Positions 1 through 11,418 are shown, counted from the first letter of the stretch. The stretch: 64,000 nucleotides of DNA from Mixophyes australis (GCA_036250195.1 JAVHZZ010000008.1:13964434-14028433), one strand, 5' to 3'. Notes: generated by a model from the sequence alone, not told the origin. A program made the numbers and translations.

Positions 1-1084
1 GGTCACTGGCTTCCTCTGGCGGAACTTCAATGTTGCTCACCAACCAGCATACTTAGCCCTACGGACAGAGGCATCATATCCCAACTCTATAGAATATTTG
101 TCGCCGCTGTCTTTCCCGCCCCGAGGTCCGATGAACTAGATTGGGAAAGGGACCTTGCCCCCCCCCCTTCCCCCCAGATGACGATGCCCGGAATGACATG
201 AGACTGGGGATAGCTAAAAGCTCCATTTCCACCAAACTTGGTACTATACTCCTACACGACTTCATAGCATGTTTCCTTCCTCTTCACCTGACTGCTTGAG
301 GGGTTGCGGTCACAGAGGGACTATGCTTCACATATGGTGGACCTGCCCAATTATCTCCTCTTTCTGGGATGCTGTTGGTGGTCTTCTAAATCTTCTGTTT
401 GAGGCTCCCGTTGCGAAAGACCCCTGGGTGTTCCTATTATGTTATCTTCCTCTGGAGCTCGACAATTTTTCCCAAAAATTAGCTACACAAAAACAGCTGC
501 TAAATCCCTTATCGCACTAAACTGGAAAAAACTTTCCCCCCTTCCCTAGCAGCCCTTAAAAAACAAATTTGGCACGTCGCAGCCATGGAACAGATCACCT
601 ATTACCTCCATGATAGGGATCATGTTTTCAACCAGGTCTGAGCACCATGGCAATATGTAGAATACTCGCTCCCCTCCGCTCCCTTGCCCTACGACAGAGA
701 TCCATGTGGGGTGAACACGGCTCTTCTGTATACTTTGCTTTCTTACCGTCTTGAGTCATCTACACACTGTCTGCCCTCTGAGTTCTTACACCTTCCTGCT
801 TTGTGGTCTCCCCCCCCACATCCTCCCTCCGGTCTATCCCATCCCCATACTTTACACTTTTTCTACAGTTGAGTTTTTGTTTTGGATACCGCTCATAAAA
901 CTATAAAAAATGGTCACCTCTCACTATAAGTCTCTTCTAGCTACAACATGTTGATTTTCCTGTATTTACTTTGTTTTTTAGATGTCTGTACAACATTAAT
1001 ACAGTGACATCTCTTGAATTTGTTGTTTTGTTTTTTGTTTTTTTCTCCACCAACTAAAATGAAGAATAATAAAAAAAAAAAAAT
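1..1084 (+). mobile_element. L1-like LINE, 3' end of ORF2 plus 3' UTR (5' part outside window)
   Basis: Conceptual translation in shifting frames gives the C-terminal region of an L1-type ORF2 protein: TDRGIISQLYRIFVAA near 60-110, then CLRGCGHRGTMLHIWW at 294-341, which matches the cysteine/histidine-rich C-terminal motif of L1 ORF2, then SLIALNWKKLSP and LAALKKQIWHVAAMEQ at about 508-595. Several frameshifts and a run of C at 158-172 break the frame, so this is a dead copy. An AT-rich 3' UTR follows and ends in an A-rich tail at about 1065-1084. The element is oriented left to right and its 5' part lies outside the window. Family level (L1 versus Tx1-like) cannot be settled by eye. Confidence 0.8.
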
Positions 1085-1334
1085 TGTAAAAATATAATTG
1101 TGGGGGCATTGCTACCATCCTCTCAGCAGTCTGATAGTGTGCAGCATCCAGCGTCAAAGCATGGCTGTATAATAGACAGTAAAGCTGAATATACACATAT
1201 ACGAACATCACTCAGATCACTCAATAAACAACTGTTATTGCATTAGTTTATACGCTCCCAAAATCATGTTTTACTGTACCAAAGCACATTGTATCATTTT
1301 ATTTGGTTTTAGAAACTTCTTAAAAATCAATCAC

Positions 1335-1576
1335 AATCAACGATGGAACATGTGTACGCACTCACGGCCAGCAGCGTAGGCAGATGTCTGTAGAGTGTGT
1401 ATGGTGTTACGATCTTTTCAGCCGATGATTATGACAGATGAAGGTCACAGATCTGAAGGTAAATTGTGTAGGTGTGTACACAGGGATCCTCATGCTCATT
1501 GAGACTTTCAGTCGGTGGTAAAATTGTTACAGAAATCACATTTGAAGTCAAATGCAATAGTGTGTACCCAGCTTTA
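1335..1576 (-). mobile_element. MITE of the GGGTACACAC family, uninterrupted copy
   Basis: The right edge reads GTGTACCCAGCTTTA, the reverse complement of the left edge of the copies at 35396 and 62671. Read on the minus strand the body aligns almost throughout with 62671-63235 apart from the hAT insertion in that copy, including a shared stretch around TTCAGATCTGTG and TGTCATAA. This copy therefore shows the empty target site of the insertion at 62819. Confidence 0.75.
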
Positions 1577-1904
1577 GATAAGTAATACGCATGTGATGGG
1601 AATATATGTATAATGAATTATATCCGTTCACTTATATCACATTACTCATATTGAGGATCTCCCATAGTAGAATGTATAAGGCTGGGTTATTCTAGAACGT
1701 AAGTGTGACTGGATCACTATTAAATACATTTTGGTAAAAATTTATTTAAAGCAAATAGCGCGGGGCACTTATTTATGTAATTGCACGTGCACTTATTTTT
1801 GATATTGTGTATATTGTGAGATAGGAAATCGTTATCTCTGAGACCAAGGTAGAAAAGTTGTTTTTTCTGTTTAACCTTGCTATAGGATATGCCTATTTCT
1901 GATG
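1577..1904. other. AT-rich non-coding stretch
   Basis: No coding frame, RNA gene or recognisable repeat seen. Confidence 0.5.
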
Positions 1905-2123
1905 TATACAGGGTGATTCAAAAGTCGCAGTACACCCTTTTATTTCAAAAACTCTACAGGAAATTGGGAAACCTAAATACTCCAGTAAGGTATGGGTGAC
2001 GTGGTCTATCTTTTACGGTATGTACCAAACATGGGCGCCATCTTGAAATCGGCCAATCGGCCCAATTCCTGTAGAGTTTTTTAAATAAAAGGGTGTACTG
2101 CGACTTTTGAATCACCCTGTATA
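1905..2123. mobile_element. Short inverted-repeat MITE with TA flanks
   Basis: The ends form an inverted repeat of roughly 60 bp per arm (TACAGGGTGATTCAAAAGTC at the left, its reverse complement at 2102-2121). The arms continue through the ACACCCTTTTATTT and CTCTACAGGAA blocks. TA dinucleotides flank both ends, as expected of Tc1/mariner-type insertion. There is no coding capacity in about 219 bp. Confidence 0.75.
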
Positions 2124-2162
2124 TCTGATACAATGAGCCTGTGTTTACCAAGCATTTGGTGT

Positions 2163-2591
2163 ATTGTGATGTGGGGAAGTGGCTTGTATTGGTTTTTTTT
2201 TTGTTGTTCTGTGGAAATGTGTATTCGGCGACTGTCTGAAGTATTCATGCCAGTCAGACCTTTTGACTTGCTAATGGGTCTCCTGCCTCTGAAATAAGAT
2301 CCAGGAAATCACAGCAAAGTTTTTAAGAATTTCATAGCTAAGCATGAATATTTGTGGCTTTGCAATGCATGTAAATCCATGTTTGTGTAAATAGAGTACA
2401 TCCTGATTCTAAAAATAGACTATTTCGGAACTGTATAAAAGATGAGCTGTGTGAGCATGTAAGTGTTCTTCTGATTTTTCATCTGACCTGATCACACTGG
2501 TATCTTCCACCAGTGTGAGAGCAAATAAACATCTTGCTTCAAAGACCTGCTTGGAAACATCTTCAATATTGCTTTATTCCTGTGATTTACA
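2163..2591 (+). mobile_element. LTR-like module (promoter plus poly(A) signal), tentative solo LTR
   Basis: A TATA-like GTATAAAAG lies at 2433-2441 and an AATAAA signal at 2524-2529, about 85 bp apart, with a hairpin CACACTGG/CCAGTGTG at about 2494-2519 just before the poly(A) signal. A segment ending TTTACA at 2591 follows. This order matches the U3-R-U5 plan of a retroviral or other LTR. No matching second LTR, no primer-binding site and no gag or pol frame were found, and the left edge (a TG near 2163) is a guess. A gene-end poly(A) site is an alternative. Confidence 0.35.
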
Positions 2592-3492
2592 GATTAGACC
2601 CTAAATCTAATCGGTTCTCCTGCTGTCTCTGAGGTTTGGACCCAATCGTTTCCAGTACCACCGCTCTGCCTGCTACCCAGCAGCCCTGGTCAATGTGATA
2701 GGCCAGGGGGGTGATCCATTCACAGCAACCCGGACTCATAGTAAGAGGTCCGGAGTTACAAGCCCAGGTACACCAGCAACGAGACATGCTAGTAGCGTCA
2801 GCTACCCAGAAGAAACCTGTTCTAGATGCCGGTATAGGAGTCCAGTGGTGGCAGCTTGTGTATGCCCCTCCTACTGCGGCCAGATGGCCCATTTGGGATA
2901 ACGAAAGGTAACAGTGGCAAAGTAAGCCCAGCCGGTTCCCAGCAACAACAGACGGGCGGCATAGGCAGTCCATCCTGTCACAGTAAGCTAGAAAAATACT
3001 GCGTTCTGCCCCATAGTATTAATACCTGCCATTCCCTGTCATACAAGAAGCGTTTCAGCTGGTAAAACGCTACATGTAGCCTTTGAATTGGATTCCCAGG
3101 GGCACATGGCTGCATGCTTGTCATGTAATCATTGTACACACTGTGTAGTACAGGCACAGCTAACATGCCTACTATGTAAGTGACTGTATTGTAATTACTC
3201 ATGCTTCACTAATATTAACATAAAACCCAAAGAATAGGAACAGATACAGAGAATTGTATCTTACATACCAAATAAGAGAAGATGTATTGTGCAGTTGGGA
3301 AATACTGATGCAGATATTAAATGGAAACTAATACAGAAAATAAAATGCACAATAAATACAGACAGTAAGATTCAGGCAAAAATATTGTAAAACATATTTA
3401 CACTGTTGAGATGCGTCATTTTTCTCCCCTATTATTCCTTATGATTTATTTAGACATTTTGCGACTAAAATTTTTTGCATCACCCTGTTATA
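2592..3492. other. Non-coding stretch, possibly LTR-element leader at its start
   Basis: The first 400 bp directly follow the LTR-like module and are moderately GC-rich. If that module is a true LTR, this would be leader sequence. The short open frames on both strands show no recognisable domain. The remainder is AT-rich and featureless. Confidence 0.35.
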
Positions 3493-3550
3493 TCATCATC
3501 ACCATCATTTATTTATATAGTGCCAGCAAATTCCAAAGTGCTTTACAACC
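3493..3550 (-). mobile_element. L2-type 3' tail fragment
   Basis: On the minus strand it reads toward CACTATATAAATAAATGATG followed by a TGATGATG tail. This is the same 3' end as the SINE copies in this window, here without the tRNA-like head. Confidence 0.6.
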
Positions 3551-3674
3551 ATACCTGCAAAACGTCCTTATTTATGGTCACTCAAAGGGTTGCGGTCTAT
3601 CGGACAGTGGGCATAGCTTGTGCCTTGCAAGTATAAATTGAATATTACTTCATATATGATATGGTTAGTAGTAG

Positions 3675-3693
3675 TATCTATCTATCTATCTCA

Positions 3694-3726
<33 letters not shown>

Positions 3727-4076
3727 CATATCTATCTATCTATCTCATATCTATCTATCGATCTATCTATCTATCTCATATCTATCTATCTCATATCTAT
3801 CTATCTCATATCTATCTATCTATCTATCTATCTATCTCATATCTATCCATCTGTCTATCTATCTAATATCTATCTATCTCATATCTATCTATCTATCTAT
3901 CTATCTATCTCATATCTATCTATCACATATCTATTTATCTATATATCCATCTATCTATCACATATCTATCTATCTATCTATATATATATATATATATCTA
4001 TCTCATATCTATCTATCTATCACATATCTATCTATCGATCTATCTATCGATCGATCAATCTATCACATATCCATCC

Positions 4077-4115
<39 letters not shown>

Positions 4116-4146
4116 ACATATCTGTCTCTCTATCTATCTATCTATG
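3675..4146 (+). repeat. Compound TCTA microsatellite (about 470 bp)
   Basis: Long runs of TATC repeats are interrupted by recurring CTCATATC and CACATATC blocks and one AT run near 3982-3996. The interruptions recur at irregular spacing, giving a secondary periodicity. Isoleucine-tyrosine-leucine-serine open frames across it on the plus strand are an artefact of the repeat. Confidence 0.97.
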
Positions 4147-4435
4147 TACATGTATGTACTTAATTCTGTTGACATTCGGGTAGTGAATGCTGGGAGTAAG
4201 GGAATTATGCAGTTTGTTGCTCTGTGCTGTATTCACTGCACACAGATGAAGCAGAACTCAGAATAGGGATCTATTGATCCCTATGAGGAACGTATTCTCT
4301 GTATTCATTGTTCTTTTAAAATAAAAAAAAATGTTGGACCCTGAATGCATCTTACTCTACTTCTGCTCCAAAGTATGGTAAGGACATAAAATAAACTCTT
4401 TATATTAATCACGTATTTAATGTATATTAGACTTA

Positions 4436-4610
4436 GGGCTAGATTTACTAAGCTGCGGGTCTGAAAAAGTGGGGATGTTGCCTATAGCAACCAATCAGAG
4501 TCTAGCTTTCATTTATTTAGTACCTTCTACAAAATGACAGCTAGAATCTGATTGGTTGCTATAGGCAACATCCTCACTTTTTCAAACCCGCAGCTTAGTA
4601 AATCTAGCCC
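4436..4610. mobile_element. TTTACTAAA hairpin MITE (Harbinger-like), copy 1
   Basis: A complete hairpin element of about 175 bp: GGGCTAGATTTACTAAGC at the left and its near-perfect complement at the right, with long internal complementarity through CTATAGCAACCAATCAGA. TTA flanks both sides (4433-4435 and 4611-4613), a 3-bp target duplication typical of PIF/Harbinger elements. Confidence 0.85.
4512..4517 (-). promoter_or_regulatory. Candidate poly(A) signal AATAAA for the minus-strand gene
   Basis: On the minus strand AATAAA lies about 205 nt beyond the stop of the 439-codon frame. No nearer canonical signal was seen. It sits inside the hairpin MITE at 4436-4610, so if used, the transposon supplies the transcript end. 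Presence is observed; use is inference. Confidence 0.3.
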
Positions 4611-4720
4611 TTAGTCTTTAACATTACAAAAGCCCTGTAAAAATAAAATGCACCCCCACAAGCTAATAAATCTAATATACAGTTTTACCATGTGGAAAAT
4701 ACTAAACCAGCTTTTAGATC

Positions 4721-6040
4721 TTAATCGTCAAAAAACATATCGCTCTCATCAAAGTTTCGGTCATTATCAGCCTGTTCAAACAACAGTTCAAAAAATCTGC
4801 TGATCTTATCTTGCAGCAATCTCTGTTTCTCCCTCTCAAGTATACTTCTGTCAAAGGGTACCGCTGAGTTTGAGATTAGTTCCCGTAAAATCCTTTTCTT
4901 CTCCGTCCTTGAAATGCTGATGTGAATTTTGTATTTCCAGAGATCGCCAGTGGACATGTTTTTAGCTCTGAAAGATTTATCAGCCAAATCCAATCTGCGC
5001 TGGGTAGCGGGAGCCGATTTCACCTGCGATTCCAAACGCGAAGCGTTTTTTGGGGCGGTCTGACTCCTGCAAGTCACAGACTCAGAGGTGCGGCTGTTAC
5101 ATCCAGATTTATCAAGGTTACAAGTCATTGTAGCAGATATTCTCTTGTTTTGCCGTTCATCGGTCAATGCATCTTGTGGCACCGGAGACGGGACAATAGA
5201 TTTATAGGGCCTGGCTCCAGGACGCTGAATTTCTTTATTTTGGATAGTACAGTCCTCAGAGCCTTTGGAAAAGGTTTTCCCAGCTAGATGGACTGAAGGT
5301 GACTTTGTTATTTTACTTTCAATTTGTGTAGCTGGAGATTCCTTGACATCTGAGTTTGTTTTGTTTACTTTGGAGTCCAAACTCGTTTTGTTTGTTCCTT
5401 TTATAACTTTGTTTAGATTCCTTTTGCCTGGTTGCATTAGTTTATCATCTCTCAGCAACCGCCCAGCTGCTTTGTAATCCCGATCCTCATTCAGTTTACA
5501 GTCCCATTCCTTTTCATCCCCCAGCACTTTGCCAGCCCCATCGGAATTTAAAGCTTTCTTACCAAGCAGAGAACTTTCAGATTTGTTCTGAACGTTCTGC
5601 TCACTTTCCATATTGCTTAACTGGATGCTGTGTTCATCTCTGTGCATGGTAGACACACCTGGTTCTCTGGTACTAACAGCTCTATGGTCACCAGAATCCA
5701 CATTTTCCTTCTTTAGATCCTGCTTTTTGCCTCTCACTTGGGTGCTGTTTGTATCCATCCTTTCTGTCTTCCTCTGCAGTATTTGTTTCTTCCCTCCAAG
5801 CACTTGCAAAGCATTCGGTTGGAATCCGCCAACCGGTCTCTGCATCTCTTTGCAATATCCAGAACTGGCTCTGATATGCCTTAAGGTGTCCTGTGCATCT
5901 TTGATGCTCTTATTAATGGAGGCCAAGGAGTGTACATGTCTTCTCGCAATTGTCCCTTTATAGCGTTCGCAGCGACTTTTTTCGTAATCGTTCAGCATCT
6001 GCGCTTTAAGGAAATGTCCACCGACTGTGCTGTAGTACAT
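4721..6040 (-). CDS. Uncharacterised 439-aa protein, single long exon
   Basis: This is the only long uninterrupted frame in the window that is not made of tandem repeats. An in-frame TGA lies 11 codons upstream of the chosen ATG, so the start cannot extend far unless splicing intervenes. A good 3' splice-site-like sequence (TTTTCTACAG on the minus strand, AG at 6054-6055) sits 13 nt before the ATG, so this may be the main coding exon after a 5' UTR intron. The N-terminal 65 residues (MYYSTVGGHFLKAQ, then a basic segment with SLASINKSIKDAQDTLRHI) look helical. Residues of about 70-360 are rich in K, S, Q, N and T and probably disordered. The last 75 residues, with RTEKKRILRELIS and ILEREKQRLLQDKISRFFELL, look helical or coiled-coil and end in the acidic tail SDMFFDD. 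No signal peptide, membrane segment or catalytic motif is seen. I do not recognise the family; it differs from the transposon proteins nearby. A poorly conserved vertebrate gene or a retrocopy are both possible. Confidence 0.65.
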   Translation of the reverse strand: MYYSTVGGHFLKAQMLNDYEKSRCERYKGTIARRHVHSLASINKSIKDAQDTLRHIRASSGYCKEMQRPVGGFQPNALQVLGGKKQILQRKTERMDTNSTQVRGKKQDLKKENVDSGDHRAVSTREPGVSTMHRDEHSIQLSNMESEQNVQNKSESSLLGKKALNSDGAGKVLGDEKEWDCKLNEDRDYKAAGRLLRDDKLMQPGKRNLNKVIKGTNKTSLDSKVNKTNSDVKESPATQIESKITKSPSVHLAGKTFSKGSEDCTIQNKEIQRPGARPYKSIVPSPVPQDALTDERQNKRISATMTCNLDKSGCNSRTSESVTCRSQTAPKNASRLESQVKSAPATQRRLDLADKSFRAKNMSTGDLWKYKIHISISRTEKKRILRELISNSAVPFDRSILEREKQRLLQDKISRFFELLFEQADNDRNFDESDMFFDD

Positions 6041-7555
6041 GATGACTGTGTAGCTGTAGAAAATTGCAATTCACAGGACTGCTGATTAGTTTTTCAGGAC
6101 TGTATGTTTGCACTGGGCAATTGCTCAGTAATTTCTGCATTTTGCAAATGTGTCATTCCTGCATCCTTCATCCCGCTGCAGAGCAACCTCTTGCTAGTAT
6201 CAGCCTTATTTGTGTTCTGAGGATCCCAGCGAAGTAACGGAAGTTTTGTCTTGTTGTTAGCACCACATGCCGCTGTCAGAGGTCGTTGCTGCTCAGCTAG
6301 TTGGACAATTACAATGTCTGCAGGCAACGAGAGCTGGTATTATCCAACCGCTCACACAATGGAGGAGGCTGTTTGGCCTTCTGGGTTGGGGGATTGTCTT
6401 GCACAGCAGAAGTGACACAAACATTTTTTTGTCTTTTAACGAGAAGAGTAAAACATTCTGTGTAATAATTATGACATATAAACAAATGGTTGTCATCCTG
6501 ATTGGTGTTGTGACATTTCTGCATGCACAATCTTTATGTTTGTTTGGGTTTATTTTGCAATTAAAATATACTTTTAATTTATTCTCAATGCATATTACTT
6601 TACTTCTTTATTTTATTGAAGAGTTTCTTCTTATTGCTCAAAAATCCCTGTGACACACCCTGGCTCGACGGTACACACAGAGGTGTCCTGATACGCTGGA
6701 TAAGTATCGCTGGCCTAAATGGTGGCTCATTCTAATTTAGAGGGGACCATTCCCTTGTCTGTGGATGGAAATCTGAGGAATTAAGTCCCTCATTCTAACA
6801 TCGTTCCTGTCAGTATTGTATTGTCATTTATCACAACATGGCCCAATCTGTGGGTGTGAAATCAGCACAAAAGAACAATACAAACCTTATAGGCGCTAAA
6901 TAGGATATATTACTGTAAAGCTATCAAGCAGCTGCATAGAAATTCTAAAAATCTGTAAACAAAAAATAAAACAAATTGTAGCAGTGCCATGGTAATCCTA
7001 GGAAAACAATACAGTACATATAAGATTAAATTAAATATATTTTTTATATATTGGTTTCTGCAATGAATGTATTCTTATAGTTACTATTTTCTTTTTCGGT
7101 GCATATTTCTAAACATGGCGGCCACACACTGCAGAGTGACAGAACGCATTCGCAGCCCAGGACTCGGAGAGATCTGCAGGGACTATAGCTGAGCGTCTCT
7201 TTGCGATCACTGAGACATAATTACGCTTATCTAGGATGCCAGTATTCAAAAACTGATTACCAGGGTCACCCCTCCCCCTTCAGTTAAAGTGGGCGGGGTT
7301 AGAACACCCTGATACCAATTAGTTCATTAGAATGTCAACAGCAGCACAGAGAATTAGAACTCAGTGTTACAAGTCTTGCTTGCCTTTGTGTAAGCAGGTT
7401 TAACGAGGGTGGGGCTAGCCTAATTTGTATTTGTAGCATAATGTGTATATTAACAATAGCACAGAGTAATGATGTAGGCCTGTGTCATCAAACACATCTC
7501 CCATATAAAATAAGTTTGACTGTAATTCAAATACTAAGTGATACAATTCTCCCTA
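6041..7555. other. 5' flank of the 439-codon gene and non-coding sequence
   Basis: The first few hundred bases are the expected promoter or 5' intron side of the minus-strand gene, but no TATA box or CpG island is evident. The rest is AT-rich with no convincing frame. Confidence 0.4.
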
Positions 7556-9885
7556 TTTAACAAGAAAGACTGAAGACAAGGAAACTACTGAGGAGGAAAA
7601 GAGTCACTATTTCAGGTGACTTAAAGGCAGTTAAGCAATGTAATAAAGCAATGAGGAAGGCAAGTCATATGCTTGGTTACATAGGGAGAGGAATCAGTAG
7701 CAAAAAGAAAGAAGTAATAATACCACTGTATAGGTCATTGGTATGGCCTCATCTAGAATACTGTATTCAGCTCTGGAGTCCATATCTCCAGAAGGATATA
7801 AATACATTATAGACTGTACAAAGATGGGCAACTAAAATGATGCATGGTCTACAGCACAAAACTAACCTGGAGAGACTAAAAGATCTTAATATATATAGTT
7901 TGGAGCAGAGAAGGGAACAGGGGACATGATAGAAACTTTCACATATATCAAGGGTTATAACAAGGTGCAGGAGGGAAACATTCTACAAAGGAAGAGAAGT
8001 ATTAGAACACGAGGACATGTACTGACACTGGGGGGAAGAGAAGTATTAGAACACGAGGACATGTACTGACACTGGGGGGAAGAGAAGTATTAGAACACGA
8101 GGACATGCACTGACACTGGGGGGAAGAGAAGTATTAGAACACGAGGACATGTACTGACACTGGGGGGAAGAGAAGTATTAGAACATGAGGACATGCACTG
8201 ACACTGGGGGGAAGAGAAGTATTAGAACACGAGGACATGTACTGACACTGGGGGGAAGAGAAGTATTAGAACACAAGGACATGCACTGACACTGGGGGGA
8301 AGAGAAGTATTAGAACACGAGGACATGTACTGACACTGGGGGGAAGCGAAGTATTAGAACACGAGGACATGTACTGACACTGGGGGGAAGAGAAGTATTA
8401 GAACACGAGGACATGCACTGACACTGGGGGGAAGCGAAGTATTAGAACACGAGGACATGTACTGACACTGGGGGGAAGAGAAGTATTAGAACACGAGGAC
8501 ATGTACTGACACTGGGGGGAAGAGAAGTATTAGAACACGAGGACATGTACTGACACTGGGGGGAAGAGAAGTATTAGAACACAAGAACATGCACTGACAC
8601 TGGGGGGAAGAGAAGTATTAGAACACGAGGACATGCACTGACACTGGGGGGAAGAGAAGTATTAGAACACGAGGACATGTACTGACACTGGGGGGAAAAG
8701 AAGTATTAGAACACGAGGACATGTACTGACACTAGGGGGAAGAGAAGTATTAGAACACGAGGACATGTACTGACACTGGGGGGAAGAGAAGTATTAGAAC
8801 ACGAGGACATGTACTGACACTGGGGGGAAGAGAAGTATTAGAACACGAGGACATGTACTGACACTGGGGGGAAGAGAAGTATTAGAACACGAGGACATGT
8901 ACTGACACTGGAGGGAAGAGAAGTATTAGAACATGAGGACATGTACTGACACTGGGGGGAAGAGAAGTATTAGAACACGAGGACATGTACTGACACTGGG
9001 GGGAAGAGAAGTATTAGAACACGAGGACATGCACTGACACTGGGGGGAAGAGAAGTATTAGAACACGAGGACATGTACTGACACTGGGGGGAAGAGAAGT
9101 ATTAGAACACGAGGACATGTACTGACACTGGGGGGAAGAGAAGTATTAGAACACGAGGACATGTACTGACACTGGGGGGAAGAAAAGTATTAGAACACGA
9201 GGACATGTACTGACACTGGGGGGAAGAGAAGTATTAGAACACGAGGACATGTACTGACACTGGGGGGAAGAGAAGTATTAGAACACGAGGACATGCACTG
9301 ACACTGGGGGGAAGAGAAGTATTAGAACACGAGGACATGTACTGACACTGGGGGGAAGAGAAGTATTAGAACACGAGGACATGCACTGACACTGGGGGGA
9401 AGAGAAGTATTAGAACACGAGGACATGTACTAACACTGGAGGGAAGAGAAGTATTAGAACACGAGGACATGTACTGACACTGGGGGAGGGAGAAGTATTA
9501 GAACACGAGGACATGCACTGACACTGGGGGGAAGAGAAGTATTAGAACACGAGGACATGCACTGACACTGGGGGGAAGAGAAGCATTAGAACACGAGGAC
9601 ATGTACTGACACTGGGGGGAAGAGAAGTATTAGAACACGAGGACATGCAGTGACACTGGGGGGAAGTAGGCTCAGAGGAAATTTGAGGAAAAACTACTTC
9701 ACAGAAAGGGTAGTGGATACGTGGAATAGCCTCCCATCAGAGATGGTAGAGGATAATACAGTAGAGCAGTTTAAACATGCTTGTGATAGACATAAGGATT
9801 CCTTACAAAGAACTAAGGATCAAATAGAGTTTGAGTTTACCATAGGTTAAAAACAAGACTAGATGGCCCAAGTGGTTCTTATCTG
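7556..9885 (+). mobile_element. L2/CR1-like LINE, 3' part of the reverse-transcriptase ORF, disrupted
   Basis: Before the minisatellite the frame reads KASHMLGYIGRGISSKKKEV, then LYRSLVWPHLEYCIQLWSPY and ERLKDLNIYSLEQRR, the thumb and C-terminal block of CR1/L2-clade non-LTR reverse transcriptases. After the minisatellite it resumes with LRGNLRKNYFTERVVDTWNS and LPSEMVEDNTVEQFKHACD, the conserved C-terminal motif of that protein. Internal stops and a 44-bp tandem array (7991-9666) show that the copy is dead. The 3' end passes through AAACAAGACTAGATGGCCCA to about 9885. The 5' part of the LINE is missing. Confidence 0.85.
7991..9666 (+). repeat. 44-bp minisatellite inside the LINE ORF (about 38 copies)
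   Basis: The unit has a period of 44 bp and contains AAGTATTAGAACACGAGGAC followed by ATGTACTGACACTGG and a G run. Copies differ mainly by ATGTACTG versus ATGCACTG and a few substitutions. The unit is itself LINE coding sequence; since 44 is not a multiple of three, the array shifts the frame at every copy. Confidence 0.97.
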
Positions 9886-11174
9886 CCATCAAATTCTATG
9901 TTTCCATTAATATTGATAAAGACTAATGCTGGGGAATGCCGGCAAAGCTTTGTTCTGCAAAGCTGGAAGCCTATTTAACAAAAACAGGCCACCCATGTAC
10001 TGCTGCGGCCCCCTTATCGCTCACCATGGCGATACCAGAGGCTCCCCTCCGGAAAAATGCTTTGTTATGTAAATAAAACATTTATTCTTTAGTAAAACAA
10101 ATTATTATTTACTTTTCTAATTACTTATTTACTCTTTTATTAAAGTTTATTAATTTAATTTTGCCGAAAGTGTAACTGGAAGCCCGTTGCCTATTCTCTG
10201 CACAGCGCTGCATAAATAAACAGTAATAATCTCTCTTTCTGAAAAAAAAAAAAGGCAACTAGATACAAATAATTCTAATTATTATATCATTGTATTTGCT
10301 TTAAGCCTCTTGCAGCATAATACAGCCCCCAGCAAAGTCAGAGATTGCATTAGTGGTGTAAGTCATTATTAATCAATATCCCTTTCAAAGTCAAGAAAAA
10401 ATGGTGAACTGAAACGCTCAATAAAGGTCGTAAAAGACGGCTGCGGGATCTTCTAAAACATCTCAGGAATTCTGCACAAATTCATTGTTCGTTATTAAAC
10501 AAAGAATCATTGTCTGCGCTACCTGCGTCCTCCGAGCAGTGAGAGTGAAGTAGAACGGAGGAAGCGAGCGGGGCACACGGAGGTCTGGTTACTGGTGGAA
10601 CAATGACCGCGGATGAATGTTAATCGAGCTTTCTCCTTCCAGTTTAACAGCTTTCAGCTCCACTGCCTATGCCCTTGGCTGCAGTAACTCATTAAAAACT
10701 CGTCAGAGGTGAATTAACACAAGACGCCATTAACGTTAATGCCGCTGATTAGAATATTAGCATTTCAAACGGTAATGTTTAGACTGAAGTCGGACTCTAG
10801 AAACATATGGCAGGGAAAAAAAGGAATAGCAGGGAAAAGCTCAATGTACTCGTTACTCACTCCATTAACGGCGTGATCGCACACGGCATCATTAAAACTT
10901 TGACAAGCGTGCAATAAGTCATCTCAACCAAAGACTGACAATATGTTCTGTGTCTCTTTAGCATTCCGTCTGCAAACAGTTCGCCGTTTAATCAGTCTTT
11001 TATTTCATAGACTTTCAAATGTCTTTCATGGTGCTGAGAACAAATTATTGGAGAATACGTGTCAATTTTAGCTTCCCGGTTGTGTTACAAAGATTTGGAA
11101 GTTTGTAAAGTACAGGAGGATATTTAAATATGTCACTTTCTTATTACCTAAATGTTCCACTAGGGGCTCTTGCT
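9886..11174. other. Non-repetitive stretch, candidate conserved non-coding sequence
   Basis: No repeat family or gene recognised. From about 10330 to 11030 the sequence is unlike its surroundings: balanced composition, many TAAT/ATTA cores (for example ACGTTAATGCCGCTGATTAG near 10733-10753) and no simple repeats, a texture typical of conserved developmental enhancers. Only an alignment could tell. Confidence 0.25.
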
Positions 11175-11376
11175 GGGCAACACAGTGGCTCAGTGGTTAG
11201 CACTTCTGTCTCACAGCACTGGGGTAATGAGTTCAATTCCGAACCATGGCCTTATCTGTGAGGAGTTTGTATGTTCTCCCCGTGTTTGCGTGGGTTTCCT
11301 CCGGGTGCTCCGGTTTCCTCCCACACTCCAAAAACATACTGGTAGGTTAATTGGCTGCTAACAAATTGACCCTAGT

Positions 11377-11418
<42 letters not shown>

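Noticed and set aside
3620..4266. Two 190-200 codon frames rich in I, Y, L and S
   Set aside because: They are translations of the GATA/TATC microsatellite in two phases, with no other content.
7991..9666. CRISPR-like array of direct repeats
   Set aside because: Units are contiguous with no unique spacers; it is a minisatellite within a LINE.
11175..11245. tRNA gene, from A-box and B-box matches
   Set aside because: The same block heads several SINE copies in the window and has no cloverleaf acceptor stem; it is the SINE promoter.
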